This document shows, piece after piece, positions 1 through 8,562 of a DNA stretch of 64,000 nucleotides (the stretch's first letter is position 1; each line of letters starts with the position of its first letter). The position numbers and the translations under genes are program-made. The notes beneath the pieces were generated by a model, which was not told the origin of the DNA, ran no database searches, and was given only the letters and a program-made list of their open reading frames with translations. The stretch lies in NCBI RefSeq assembly GCF_000695625.1, contig NZ_JMQI01000015.1, forward strand, positions 62,001-126,000, in the 5' to 3' direction. Source of the stretch: Amycolatopsis rifamycinica (GTDB lineage Bacteria; Actinomycetota; Actinomycetes; Mycobacteriales; Pseudonocardiaceae).

Positions 1-1340
1 CCGGGTGCGGGGCGAAGCCGCTCGCGGAGAACGTGAAGACGTTCGAGCTGGCCGCTGGGGCAGAGGCGGCGGGGTTCCGCGCGTGCCTGCGCTGCCGCCC
101 GTACCGCGTCGCCGGCCCGGTCGCCACCGACGCGCCGGAGCTGGTCTGCCGCGCGGTGCAGCTGATCATCGCCGGGGTGCTGGACACCGGGACGGAGGCG
201 GCCCTCGGCGAGCGGCTGGCGGTTTCGCCCCGGCATCTGCGCCGGCTCTTCCGTGACCACCTCGGCGTGACGCCGGACGGGCTGGCCCGCTCGCGGCGGG
301 CGCACTTCGCGCGCCGGCTGCTCGACGACTCCGACCTGACTGTCGCCGACATCGCGTTCGCGTCCGGGTTCGGCAGCCTCCGCCAGTTCAACCGGGACAT
401 GAAGCTGGTCTTCCGTGCCTCCCCGGTCGAGTTGCGCAACCGGCGCCGCAAGGCCGACCGGCTCGCCGCGGACGGCGGGCTGATGATGCGGCTGCCGTTC
501 TCACCGCCCCTGCACTGGGAGGCGCTGAGCGCGTTCCTGGCCGAGCGTGCGGTCCCCGGTGTGGAGTCGGTACGAAAAGGCGTCTATCGCCGCACGATCA
601 GCCTCGACGGCGAGGCGGGCGTCATCGAGGTGACGCGCGGGAGCGACGACCACCTCCTGCTCACCGCACACATGCCGTTCTGGGAAGGGCTCATCCACGT
701 CGTCGACCGCGTCGGGCGGATGTTCGGCGTCGACGCCGATCCGGCACCGGCCGAAGCCGGGCTCGCCGCCGACCCGGTGCTCGGCCCGCTGCTGCACGCC
801 CGGCCCGGCCTGCGTGTGCCCGGGGCTTGGGGGCCCTTCGAGATCGCCGTGGAAGCCGTGCTCAGCCAGTACAGCGTCCGCACGCGGGTGCGGCGGCAGC
901 TGGCCGGGCTCGTCGAGGCGGCGGGCCGGCCGGTGCCGGGCCTCGAGCACGACCTCACCCACCTGTTCCCGTCGGCCGGGACCCTGGCCCGGGCGGACCT
1001 GACCGCGGCCCGGCTGTCCGCGGCGACCGAGCGGACGCTGCGCACGTTCGCCTCAGCGGTAGCAGCCGACGAGAACCTGCTCGACCCCGGCGCGAGCCTG
1101 GCCGGCTGCACCGCGGCGCTGACCGCGGTGCCCGGCATCGAGCCGAGCACCGCCCAGGAGATCGCGCTGAGGCTGGGCCACGCCGACGCCTTTCCGGCCG
1201 CCGAGCGCACGCTCGAGACGGCGTTGCGCGAACTCGGCCCCTCCGCCGACGCCGGCCGGCTGGCCGCCGCCTGGCACCCCTGGCGCGCCTTCGCCGCCAC
1301 CCACCTGATCGCCGCCGGTGTGTCCACATCGGCGGGTTGA
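1..1340 (+). CDS. Ada-type regulator fused to AlkA DNA glycosylase (5' truncated)
   Basis: The open frame runs in from the left edge (first full codon at base 3), so the N-terminus is missing. The visible part starts inside an Ada zinc/methyl-acceptor domain: a Cys near base 6, then the FRACLRCRP segment with the last two zinc cysteines. The methyl-accepting Cys should lie upstream. An AraC-type helix-turn-helix follows (about bases 200-440), then an AlkA N-terminal domain (about 490-640) and a HhH-GPD glycosylase domain (about 760-1330) with the PGI hairpin and a PWRAFA segment. Known members sense alkylation damage and excise alkylated bases. Where actinobacterial AlkA proteins usually have FPATD with the catalytic Asp, this one reads FPAAE. 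Confidence 0.9.
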   Translation, partial: GCGAKPLAENVKTFELAAGAEAAGFRACLRCRPYRVAGPVATDAPELVCRAVQLIIAGVLDTGTEAALGERLAVSPRHLRRLFRDHLGVTPDGLARSRRAHFARRLLDDSDLTVADIAFASGFGSLRQFNRDMKLVFRASPVELRNRRRKADRLAADGGLMMRLPFSPPLHWEALSAFLAERAVPGVESVRKGVYRRTISLDGEAGVIEVTRGSDDHLLLTAHMPFWEGLIHVVDRVGRMFGVDADPAPAEAGLAADPVLGPLLHARPGLRVPGAWGPFEIAVEAVLSQYSVRTRVRRQLAGLVEAAGRPVPGLEHDLTHLFPSAGTLARADLTAARLSAATERTLRTFASAVAADENLLDPGASLAGCTAALTAVPGIEPSTAQEIALRLGHADAFPAAERTLETALRELGPSADAGRLAAAWHPWRAFAATHLIAAGVSTSAG

Positions 1341-1359
1341 ACACCGAAAAGGAGAACGG

Positions 1360-2175
1360 ATGTCCACGAACCGGCGGGAGCTCGCCGAGAAACTGCGTGC
1401 CCTGCACGAGGGCACCCTGGTGCTGCCGAACGCCTGGGACGCCGCCAGCGCCGCCCTCATCGCGCGGGCCGGTGCCCCGGCGATCGCCACCACCAGCGGC
1501 GGGATCGCCTGGTCCGCGGGACGCCCCGACGGGCACGGCCTGACGCGCGCGGAGATGGCCGCACTGGTCGCGCGGATCGTCCGCGTCGTCGACGTTCCGG
1601 TGACCGCCGACATCGAGGGCGGCTACGACGACGTCGCGGCCACCGTGCGCGCGGTCGTCGAGGCCGGCGCGGTCGGGATCAACCTGGAGGACTCGACCTC
1701 CCCCGGCGGTCCGCTTTTCGACGTCCCGGCACAGGGCGAGCGGATCCGCTCGGCCCGCGAAGCGGCGACGGCGGCCGGATTGCCCGAGCTGTGGATCAAC
1801 ATCCGTACCGACGTCTACCTGTTCGGCATCGGCGCACCCGAGGGCCGTCTGCACGACGTCCTGACCCGCGCGGGCGCCTACGCCGCCGCGGGCGCGGATA
1901 GTCTCTTCGTGCCCGGCCTGGTCGACCTGGACACGCTCAAGGCACTGGTGAAGGAGAGCCCGCTGCCGGTCAACGTCATGGTGTGGCCAGGCGCGCCGAC
2001 CGTCGCGGAGCTGGAAGCGGCCGGCGTCCGCCGGATCAGCGTCGGCACGGCGATCGCACAGGCCGCCTACGCCGTCGCCCAGCGCGCCGCGGCCGAACTG
2101 CTCGAACACGGCACCTGCACCACGTTGGAGAGCGGCCTCGACTTCGGCGCGGTCAACAGCGCCGTGACCGGCTGA
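1360..2175 (+). CDS. Isocitrate lyase/PEP mutase family protein
   Basis: The 271-aa protein is a single TIM-barrel domain of the isocitrate lyase/phosphoenolpyruvate mutase superfamily. It has the metal-ligand region DIEGGYDD (about residue 85) and the conserved GINLEDS strand. The family makes or breaks C-C or P-C bonds in oxaloacetate-like substrates. The length suits small lyase/hydrolase members, and I do not see the KKCGH motif of true isocitrate lyase, so the substrate is unknown. ATG 1360 is chosen over an in-frame GTG at 1318 because AAGGAGAA sits just before it. The gene begins 19 bases after the Ada/AlkA stop and is probably cotranscribed with it. Confidence 0.85.
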   Translation: MSTNRRELAEKLRALHEGTLVLPNAWDAASAALIARAGAPAIATTSGGIAWSAGRPDGHGLTRAEMAALVARIVRVVDVPVTADIEGGYDDVAATVRAVVEAGAVGINLEDSTSPGGPLFDVPAQGERIRSAREAATAAGLPELWINIRTDVYLFGIGAPEGRLHDVLTRAGAYAAAGADSLFVPGLVDLDTLKALVKESPLPVNVMVWPGAPTVAELEAAGVRRISVGTAIAQAAYAVAQRAAAELLEHGTCTTLESGLDFGAVNSAVTG

Positions 2176-2183
2176 TCCTCCCC

Positions 2184-2220
2184 CGAGCGGGCCGCGGCGG
2201 AGTCTGTCTCGGCCCGCTCG
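2184..2220. terminator. Hairpin between convergent genes
   Basis: A perfect 10-bp inverted repeat (CGAGCGGGCC ... GGCCCGCTCG) with a 17-base loop lies between the stop of the PEP-mutase-like gene and the stop of the convergent response regulator. There is no U-run on either side. It probably ends transcription in both directions. Confidence 0.6.
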
Positions 2221-2247
2221 CCGGCTTCACACCGGCGGTTTCCCCGG

Positions 2248-2913
2248 TCATTCGGTGTTGCGCAGGTATTCCAGGGTGGCCAGCACGCGGACGTTGACGC
2301 TGCGCCGGTCCGTCGCCTGGGTGAGGCCGAGTTTGCCGGTGATGGCGGTGAGGTGCTTCTCGACGGTGGTGATCCGGCAGCCGGTTTCCTGGGCGATGCC
2401 CAGGTTCGAGCGGCCTTCGGCCACGAGTCCGAGCACGCGCCGTTCGTGCGCGGTGAGTGCGGCAAGCGGGTCGTGACGCCGTCGGCGCGACATCAGCCGG
2501 GTGATGACGTACGGGTCGACGACGACGTCACCCGCCGCTACCCGGTGCAGCGCGTCGAGGAGTTCCGCCACGTCGCCGACGCGCTCCTTGAGCAGGTAGC
2601 CGACCGCGGCCGTGTCCTGCTCCATGCTGATGAGCCGCTCGGCGTAGGCGGCCTCGGCGTACGAGGACAGCACGAGCAGGCCGACGCTGGGGTAGGCCGC
2701 CCGTACCCGCTCCGCCAGCCGGAGCCCTTCGTCGGTGAAACCCGGGGGCAACCGGATGTCCAGCAGGGCGACGTCGGGTGCCGTGTGGTCGATGAGGGCG
2801 AGCGCTTCGTCCGCGTGACGTGCCCTGGCCACGACATCGACCTGTTGGCTGGCCAGTGATGTGGCGAGGGCGTCGAGGAAGAGCGGCTCGTCCTCGACGA
2901 TGGCGACTCTCAC
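2248..2913 (-). CDS. LuxR/NarL-type response regulator
   Basis: The 221-aa protein has a receiver domain (acidic EDE near residue 7, phospho-acceptor Asp in VALLDIRLP near 53, conserved Lys in LLKERVGD) and a C-terminal LuxR helix-turn-helix (LTAHERRVLGLVAEGRSNLGIAQ, residues about 150-205). It is the partner of the histidine kinase at 2910-4598. The GTG start overlaps the kinase stop as GTGA, so the two are translationally coupled. The target genes cannot be read from the sequence. The divergent secreted protein at 4731 is one candidate. Confidence 0.92.
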   Translation of the reverse strand: MRVAIVEDEPLFLDALATSLASQQVDVVARARHADEALALIDHTAPDVALLDIRLPPGFTDEGLRLAERVRAAYPSVGLLVLSSYAEAAYAERLISMEQDTAAVGYLLKERVGDVAELLDALHRVAAGDVVVDPYVITRLMSRRRRHDPLAALTAHERRVLGLVAEGRSNLGIAQETGCRITTVEKHLTAITGKLGLTQATDRRSVNVRVLATLEYLRNTE

Positions 2914-4598
2914 GGTGCCTCCAGGGGGAACGTGGTGGTGATGCGGGTTCCGTGATCGGCGGTGGATTCGACGCGCAGCACCCCGTTGACGGTGTTGACG
3001 CGGTCCTTCAGGCCGCTCAGCCCGCTGCCCGCCGGGTCGGCCCCGCCGCGTCCGTCGTCGATGATCTCGAGGTAAGCGGTCCGCTCGTCCTGGCGGACCT
3101 CGATCCGGACGTGACCGGCGTCCGCGTGCTTGTAGATGTTGGCCAGCGCCTCGGAGATGGTGAAGTACGCGGTGGCCTCCAGGTGCCGTGGCCAGCGGGT
3201 ACGGGGAATCGTGAACGAAACCGGAATGGGCGCGACATCGGCGAGTCCTTCCACGGCCGCGGCGAGCCCGTGTTCGACCAGCGCCGCCGGGTAGATGCCC
3301 TGGGTCAGGTGGCGCAGCGAGGCGATCGCGTCCTTCAGCTGGTGATGGGCCTGCCGGACGGTTCCCGTGGCGTCGCCCCGCGATCGCTGCGCGAGGTCGA
3401 GCAGGACGAGAACGGCGAGGAGCTGTTGCTGGGCCCCGTCGTGCAGGTCGCGTTGGATGCGGTGGCGTTCCTCGAACGCGACGGTGGCCAGCCGGAGCCG
3501 GGAGGTGCGGATCTGTTCGACCTGCGCGAGCAGGAGCGCGTAACGGCGGGCGCTTTCGATCGCCAGGCCGGCGACCGCCTCGGTCGTGGCGATGACCGTG
3601 TCGACGTCGCGGAGTGCCTCGTCGTGTTCCAGCAGCGCGATGGCCTCGCCCTTGCGCCGGATCGTGGTCAGCGCCCGGTCCGGGCTCGGCCGGAACGGCA
3701 GGCCGTGGACGTCCACAGAGGACCCGCCGGGCAGTGGGTACGCGAGGCGCAGCCGCTCGTCGCGCAGGATCGCCGCCAGTGCCCGTTGCACCGCGCCCGG
3801 ATCGGTGGGCAGGTCCAGTTCGCGTTCCGGGTCCAGCACGAGCGCCGTCAGGCGCCAGCGCAGCCGGGCGAGGTACGCGTTCCGCGCGAACACGATGACG
3901 GGCACGAGCAGCACGGCGCCGGCGAGCGCGCCCAGCCGGAGACCGTGTTCGAGCACCACGCTCAGCCCCAGGATGCCGGCGATCCCGGGCAGCGTGGCCA
4001 GCACGCCGACGATCACCACGGCCGTCCACACGGGTCCGGCCGCTCCCCGGCGCACCGCGCTGGCGTGCAGCCACCGGTGGGCGACGACCAGGACCACCAC
4101 CACGGCGAGCGCGGTGACCAGGGCACTGCCCACCTTGGCCGTGGTCGTGTGGTCGTACGGGCTGCCCAGGAACCGCCGCGGGGCGGGGGCGTCGACGAGG
4201 TAGCGCGCCACCTGTGAACCGACCGCGGCGGCGTAGCAGACCGCCACGAGGACGCGGATGGATGCGGACGCCGCCCGCCCGCTCGGCCAGGTGAGGACGA
4301 GGTGCGCCAGGACGGCCGTCCACAGGTACGCGAGGCAGAAACCGATCGGGTACGCCGCCGCGAACTGCAGGTCCTCCAGGTAGTAGGTCGCCCCCAGCAG
4401 GACGATGAGGTGCCCGCAACGGGACCAGGCGGGGCGGTTCCACGCGAGGTAGCCGATCACGATGGCGACGAACCCGAACAGCCGCAAGGGAACGTACACC
4501 CAGACCGGGGACTCCGTGGCCGGCCAGGCGGCCACGGTCACAGCGGCGGCCCACGCGAGCGCGGCCGCTGTCCACCCGACGCGTCCTGCCATAGTCAT
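2910..4598 (-). CDS. Membrane sensor histidine kinase, NarL/DesK class
   Basis: The 562-aa protein has about eight hydrophobic segments in its first ~245 residues and a cytoplasmic linker. A HisKA_3 dimerisation domain follows, with the phospho-acceptor His in RDLHDGAQQQ (near residue 385), then a HATPase domain with EALANIYKHA and IIDDGRGG. It would autophosphorylate and transfer to the overlapping LuxR-type regulator. Of the clustered ATGs at 4604, 4598 and 4592, 4598 is chosen because AAGGA ends six bases upstream. The signal is unknown. The multi-span input domain suggests sensing at or within the membrane. Confidence 0.9.
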   Translation of the reverse strand: MTMAGRVGWTAAALAWAAAVTVAAWPATESPVWVYVPLRLFGFVAIVIGYLAWNRPAWSRCGHLIVLLGATYYLEDLQFAAAYPIGFCLAYLWTAVLAHLVLTWPSGRAASASIRVLVAVCYAAAVGSQVARYLVDAPAPRRFLGSPYDHTTTAKVGSALVTALAVVVVLVVAHRWLHASAVRRGAAGPVWTAVVIVGVLATLPGIAGILGLSVVLEHGLRLGALAGAVLLVPVIVFARNAYLARLRWRLTALVLDPERELDLPTDPGAVQRALAAILRDERLRLAYPLPGGSSVDVHGLPFRPSPDRALTTIRRKGEAIALLEHDEALRDVDTVIATTEAVAGLAIESARRYALLLAQVEQIRTSRLRLATVAFEERHRIQRDLHDGAQQQLLAVLVLLDLAQRSRGDATGTVRQAHHQLKDAIASLRHLTQGIYPAALVEHGLAAAVEGLADVAPIPVSFTIPRTRWPRHLEATAYFTISEALANIYKHADAGHVRIEVRQDERTAYLEIIDDGRGGADPAGSGLSGLKDRVNTVNGVLRVESTADHGTRITTTFPLEAP

Positions 4599-4730
4599 GA
4601 TCATCCTTGGCTGCCGTCCCGGCACCACCCAGGTTTCCGACCTTCCGCGCGCGGTTTCCCGTGATGTCGAAGAGTAACAGCGGGGTGCACCGTGGTGGGG
4701 CAAACCAACCCCGGACAGGAGCGGGAAACC

Positions 4731-5165
4731 ATGGGGAGAACACGTATCGTGACAGCCGCGCTGGTGGCCCTGGGAACGCTGGTGGGCCTGAGCCCCGCCG
4801 CGGACGCGGCGCCGATCCCACCGGACCAGGAGCACTGCCTGACGGTCACCACCGACGGAGACCAGCTTTGCCTGCACCTCAACCAGGTCCTCGGCTGGTG
4901 GACCGGCTTCAGCAGCCGGTACCACCGCAACGACTGGTCGGGCGGGTGGGTGGACGTTCAGCTGCGGTGGACCTCCACCCGCGGTCAGTCGGGCTGGTTC
5001 CCGGCACCCGACCGGTCCTACCACTTGGGCACCGGCGAGAACGGCCCCGGGGACAGCTGGGCGGACCTGCCGAGCTTCGCGTGCGTCACGGTCGGAGCCC
5101 TGGTCTACCCGACCGGCCGGCCGGCCTGGTGGACTTCGCCGGTGACGGTCTGCCGGGACAACTGA
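4731..5165 (+). CDS. Small secreted four-cysteine protein
   Basis: I do not recognise a family for this 144-aa protein. It starts with a clear Sec signal peptide (MGRTRIVTAALV, hydrophobic core, cleavage probably after DAA near residue 27). The mature chain is about 117 residues, rich in Trp and Gly, with four cysteines (EHC, QLC, FAC, TVC) that could form two disulfides. ATG 4731 is preferred over an in-frame GTG at 4692 because AGGAG lies 9 bases before it and the signal peptide begins there. It is divergent from the histidine kinase and followed by a strong hairpin. Confidence 0.75.
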   Translation: MGRTRIVTAALVALGTLVGLSPAADAAPIPPDQEHCLTVTTDGDQLCLHLNQVLGWWTGFSSRYHRNDWSGGWVDVQLRWTSTRGQSGWFPAPDRSYHLGTGENGPGDSWADLPSFACVTVGALVYPTGRPAWWTSPVTVCRDN

Positions 5166-5180
5166 CGGGGGGCTGACGGG

Positions 5181-5208
5181 TGGCGTCGTCGTAACGGACG
5201 ACGCCACC
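5181..5208 (+). terminator. Hairpin terminator after the secreted protein gene
   Basis: A perfect 11-bp stem (GTGGCGTCGTC / GACGACGCCAC) with a 6-base loop starts 15 bases after the stop codon. There is no U-tract, as is common in actinomycete terminators. It separates this gene from the esterase at 5373. Confidence 0.65.
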
Positions 5209-5372
5209 GCGTTCGTCCAGGACCGGTTTCCCCGCCGGTTGTCAACGAGGCTGCCTGCCTTGGTGGATTCCGGTTTTCCGGAGTGGAGCATCCCGGCCGG
5301 CCTGGTGGTCGGCGAGGCAGCGGGACGGAAAGCTCGATCCCGTCACCGTCACCGCCGCCGAAGGAATCCCGC

Positions 5373-6572
5373 ATGCGCAGTTCTCGTTTCATCGCCGCTT
5401 CCCTGGCCGGGATCATGCTCGCCGTCTCGGCTCCGGCGGCGTCCGCGGCCGAGGGCCTGACGCTCACGCTTCCCGCGCCGACTGGCCGTTACGCCGTCGG
5501 CGAATCGAGCTTCCGCCTCGTCGACGGCACCCGGCCCGATCCGTGGGTGCCGGCACAGCCCTACCGCGAGCTGATGATCAGCGTCTTCCACCCGGCTGTC
5601 CACAGTGCGGCTTCCCCGGTCACCAACCAGTTCCCGGCGGCGGTGGCCGCGGTGGCCGGGGGCAACCTCGGCTTGCCGGCCGGCCTGGTCGACTGGGCGT
5701 CGACCAAGACGCACTCCGTGCGCGACGCCGCGATGGCGCCCGGGCGCTTCCCTGTCGTGCTGTACTCCCCCGGCGCGGGGGACCCGCGAGACTGGAACGT
5801 TTCGCTGGTCGAGGATCTCGCATCGCGCGGCTTCGTGGTGGTCACCGTCGACCACCCCGGCGACGGACCGGCGGTCCAGTTCCCGGACGGTCATGTGACC
5901 GGCAACGGCCCGCTGCTGGCCGCTTGGGACCAGGCGTACCGCACCGGCACGACGCCGGCGTTCTTCAGGAAGCTGGTGGACGCGCGCACGGCCGACACCG
6001 GCCTGGTGCTCGACCGGCTGGCGAGCCTGCCGGGCAGGCTGAGCGCGGGCATGGACCTACGCCGGATCGGGATGTTCGGGCAGTCCGGAGGCGGCTTCAC
6101 GGCCGCGAACACGATGTACACCGATCCCCGGATCAAGGCCGGCGTCGACATGGACGGCACACTGGAGTACTCGGTGGAGCCGGACGGCACGAATCTGAGC
6201 GAGGTCGCCCAGCACGGTCTGGACCGCCCGTTCCTGCTGCTGGGCAGCAATTCGGCAGCGGGCGGAAGCGATATCCACCGCGAGCCGTCGTGGGCGGCGT
6301 TCTGGCGGCACCAGCGCGGCTGGAAGGCGGACGTCACCCTGAACGACTCCGGGCACGCGTCCTTCACCGACGCCGAGCCCTTGCTCCCCCAGCTGGCGGG
6401 CCGGGTACCGGCCGAGGTACTGGCGGCGGCGGTCGGAACGGTCGACGGACACCGCGCCGTGGCAGCGACACGAGCACTGGTGGCGTCGTTCTTCACCCGG
6501 TTCCTGAAGGGCCACGACGACCACCTGCTCGATGGTGGTACATCGGGCTATCCGATCACCTTCGTGCAGTGA
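5373..6572 (+). CDS. Secreted alpha/beta hydrolase (PAF-acetylhydrolase/lipase type)
   Basis: The 399-aa protein has a signal peptide (MRSSRFIAASLAGI..., cleavage near ASAAEG, residue 27). It then has an alpha/beta hydrolase fold like plasma PAF acetylhydrolase: an oxyanion region VVLYSPGAG, the nucleophile elbow GQSGGG (near residue 235) and a late His in DSGHASFTD. It probably hydrolyses an ester or short phospholipid outside the cell. ATG 5373 is chosen because AAGGAA lies 7 bases upstream and the signal peptide begins there. An in-frame upstream start at 5283 would bury it. Confidence 0.85.
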   Translation: MRSSRFIAASLAGIMLAVSAPAASAAEGLTLTLPAPTGRYAVGESSFRLVDGTRPDPWVPAQPYRELMISVFHPAVHSAASPVTNQFPAAVAAVAGGNLGLPAGLVDWASTKTHSVRDAAMAPGRFPVVLYSPGAGDPRDWNVSLVEDLASRGFVVVTVDHPGDGPAVQFPDGHVTGNGPLLAAWDQAYRTGTTPAFFRKLVDARTADTGLVLDRLASLPGRLSAGMDLRRIGMFGQSGGGFTAANTMYTDPRIKAGVDMDGTLEYSVEPDGTNLSEVAQHGLDRPFLLLGSNSAAGGSDIHREPSWAAFWRHQRGWKADVTLNDSGHASFTDAEPLLPQLAGRVPAEVLAAAVGTVDGHRAVAATRALVASFFTRFLKGHDDHLLDGGTSGYPITFVQ

Positions 6573-6610
6573 CGCCGCCGAACGCACGCTCATGCCGCAT
6601 TGAGGGCGAT

Positions 6611-7000
6611 TTAGTAGCCGCGCCTTCTGCCCGGCTCGTGGCGTCCGGCTGCATCGCGTCGAAGGTATCGAGCGGTGGCGTTCTTGACTGCCCGGCGAAC
6701 GGAAGATCGACCAGTCAAGAACGATCCTCCCGTGACATGGACCTCTGCGCCGGTCCTCTCATCGAAGATCCGCACCGAGTAGAAGGGTCCGAAGAGACGG
6801 CGTGGCCGGACCCTGAAACGTGAGTCCAATCCAGGCCATTCGTCACCCCAGCGCACGTTCGAAGCATAGCCGGAACCGCAGCGCCTGCAACGACGTCGGC
6901 CACCCATGACCATGATCCAACGGGTCCACCGCACCGTCGCCGTCTGTCCCGGCCTGTTCTTCCTCGCCCACGGCGGCCCGCACGTCGACAGACCAGACAC
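6611..7000 (-). CDS. Hypothetical protein, uncertain
   Basis: A 129-codon frame begins with GTG directly after the TAG of the upstream gene (7001-7003). The C-terminal half (RFRVRPRRLFGPFYSVRIF onward) reads like a folded protein. The N-terminal part is Arg/Trp-rich, and third-position GC is lower than in neighbouring genes. No family is recognised. It sits in a lower-GC patch and may be a small acquired gene coupled to the one before it. The true start could be internal, and the frame could be non-coding. Confidence 0.35.
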   Translation of the reverse strand: MSGLSTCGPPWARKNRPGQTATVRWTRWIMVMGGRRRCRRCGSGYASNVRWGDEWPGLDSRFRVRPRRLFGPFYSVRIFDERTGAEVHVTGGSFLTGRSSVRRAVKNATARYLRRDAAGRHEPGRRRGY

Positions 7001-7408
7001 CTACGGGTGCCGGAGACGGAACAGTGAAAGGTCGTATCCGCTGCCGACCAGGCTGCTCGACCGCTCGCGGCCATCAGCCCCCCGGAAGGTCATCGCCACG
7101 ACATAGTCGTTGGATACGTACGCACCCTCGACAGGGAACTGGTCGCCGTGTGCCTTGATTTTCTTCGACAGCTGGTTGGCGAGGTACTGGGCGAGGCTGG
7201 CCCGACCACCCGTCGCGGCACCGCCGACCTGTATACCCAGTGCGTCCTTGAGCTCCGGATACATCTCGTCGACGCGAATCGCCAGCTGATAGGCGGTCAC
7301 GAACGGCCGGCCGAAATGGTGTCCTTCCGGATGCGCGACGGTGAACCGATCAAGCGCCCTGCATACCTTGTCCAGCACGGCCTGGCTCGTCCACACGCTG
7401 TCGTTCAC
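7001..7408 (-). CDS. Hypothetical protein in low-GC patch
   Basis: This 135-aa soluble protein has no family I can name. The sequence looks genuinely coding (amphipathic stretches such as VLDKVCRALDRF and a balanced composition). There is no signal peptide or membrane segment. GTG 7408 is preferred over the frame start at 7438 because GAGAGG lies 6 bases upstream. GC is lower here than in the flanks, which together with the lack of recognisable relatives hints at acquisition. Confidence 0.6.
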   Translation of the reverse strand: MNDSVWTSQAVLDKVCRALDRFTVAHPEGHHFGRPFVTAYQLAIRVDEMYPELKDALGIQVGGAATGGRASLAQYLANQLSKKIKAHGDQFPVEGAYVSNDYVVAMTFRGADGRERSSSLVGSGYDLSLFRLRHP

Positions 7409-7973
7409 TCGGCACCTCTCAACGGGGTCGTGCAGCACAGTCGTCGACAGCTAGTCCTGTGTTACACCGCGTCTCACCAGTCAAGTAGTAGCGGCAAGCG
7501 CTTGGAGTCGTTGCGGTCTTCGCACCCACGAACGGACCGCAGCACACCTCGAATCCGCCGGACAGCTCGTCCTACGCCGACGCGCTGAGGACGCCCCGTT
7601 GCAGGACATCCGAGCCGCCGTGTGCTCGTATATCCGGGGAACCGCTCGACGGATCGGGGAATCAGTGCGTGCGTGTGCGGGCAATTGACAGAGTTCGCAA
7701 CAGCGCCCGCCTCGCGCTCGCTGCCCGGTTGCCCGCACCGGTGCTGGCCAGCCTGACCGGAATGGCGGTCGAGGAGACATGATGTGACCGGTGCGATCGC
7801 GTGCCGACGCGCTCCCGCGCGAATTCGACCCGCGGGTGCGGCACTGACCCCGACGCCCGGCACCGCGGCCGACGTCGAAGGGTGTCCGGTGCGCGGTGCC
7901 GGGTCGAGACCGCCTGTGGCGCCGCATCCGTTTACAGTGGGGTTCCAGCGTGGAGGATCTGGCCAGGTGAGGG
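7409..7973. other. Intergenic region without a supported gene
   Basis: This 565-base gap holds upstream DNA of the hypothetical gene at 7001-7408 and of the TetR gene at 7974. Several frames are open (for example 7481-8038 on the minus strand), but they are Arg/Ser-rich shadows that overlap the TetR start. I see no RNA gene. Confidence 0.5.
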
Positions 7974-8549
7974 ATGCCGCGTAACCGACGCCCGCAAGAC
8001 CGGGAAGAGAAACGCGGCGAGATCGTCGCCGCGGCCACACGGTTGTTCGTCGAAGACGGCTACGACCCCACGACGGTGACGCGGATCGGGCGCGAGGCGG
8101 GAGTCACCTCCAACACCGTCTACTGGTACTTCAAGGACAAGGACGAGGTACTGGTCGCCGTGCTGGACGCGCTGTTCGCGCAGTTCCTGGCCGGCGTGGC
8201 CGAACGCTCGGCCGAACCGCCGGTCGAGCAGTTGCTGTGGGCAGTCACCGAGCTGCGGCGCGTCGATCGGCTGATCACGACCGTGCACGCCAGGGTCGCG
8301 GCCTCGGAGGCTTTGCGGGTCTGGCACGACGCCTTCCACGCGCAGGTGGAGGCGATCCTGCGGTGGCACCTGGCCGCGTTGGGCGTGCCGGAGACCGAGC
8401 AGGCCGCGATGACCCGGATCGGGGTGTTCGTCGTCGAAGGGATGCTGACCCACGCAGGCGACACCGCGGGCGATCGCGCCGTCGTCGAAACCTTGGTGCG
8501 CAGTGCCCGCGGCATCGCTGCCGTGCCGGACTCCTCCGGCTCCAGGTGA
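7974..8549 (+). CDS. TetR/AcrR family repressor
   Basis: The 191-aa protein has the N-terminal TetR helix-turn-helix (TTVTRIGREAGVTSNTVYWYFKDKDEVLVAVLD, residues about 30-62) and an all-helical ligand-binding C-terminus. ATG 7974 is preceded by AGG at a suitable distance. It is convergent with the hydrolase at 8563-9654, ending 13 bases before that gene's stop. Its operator may be the pair of inverted repeats upstream of the hydrolase (9683-9748), but that link is inferred from position only. Confidence 0.9.
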   Translation: MPRNRRPQDREEKRGEIVAAATRLFVEDGYDPTTVTRIGREAGVTSNTVYWYFKDKDEVLVAVLDALFAQFLAGVAERSAEPPVEQLLWAVTELRRVDRLITTVHARVAASEALRVWHDAFHAQVEAILRWHLAALGVPETEQAAMTRIGVFVVEGMLTHAGDTAGDRAVVETLVRSARGIAAVPDSSGSR

Positions 8550-8562
8550 CGCGGCAGGTTGG

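Noticed and set aside
6715..7074. 119-codon minus-strand frame overlapping 6611-7000
   Set aside because: It overlaps both hypothetical genes in another phase and has no plausible start or protein character.
7481..8038. 185-codon minus-strand frame before the TetR gene
   Set aside because: Arg/Ser-rich, antisense to the TetR start region, and no family recognised.
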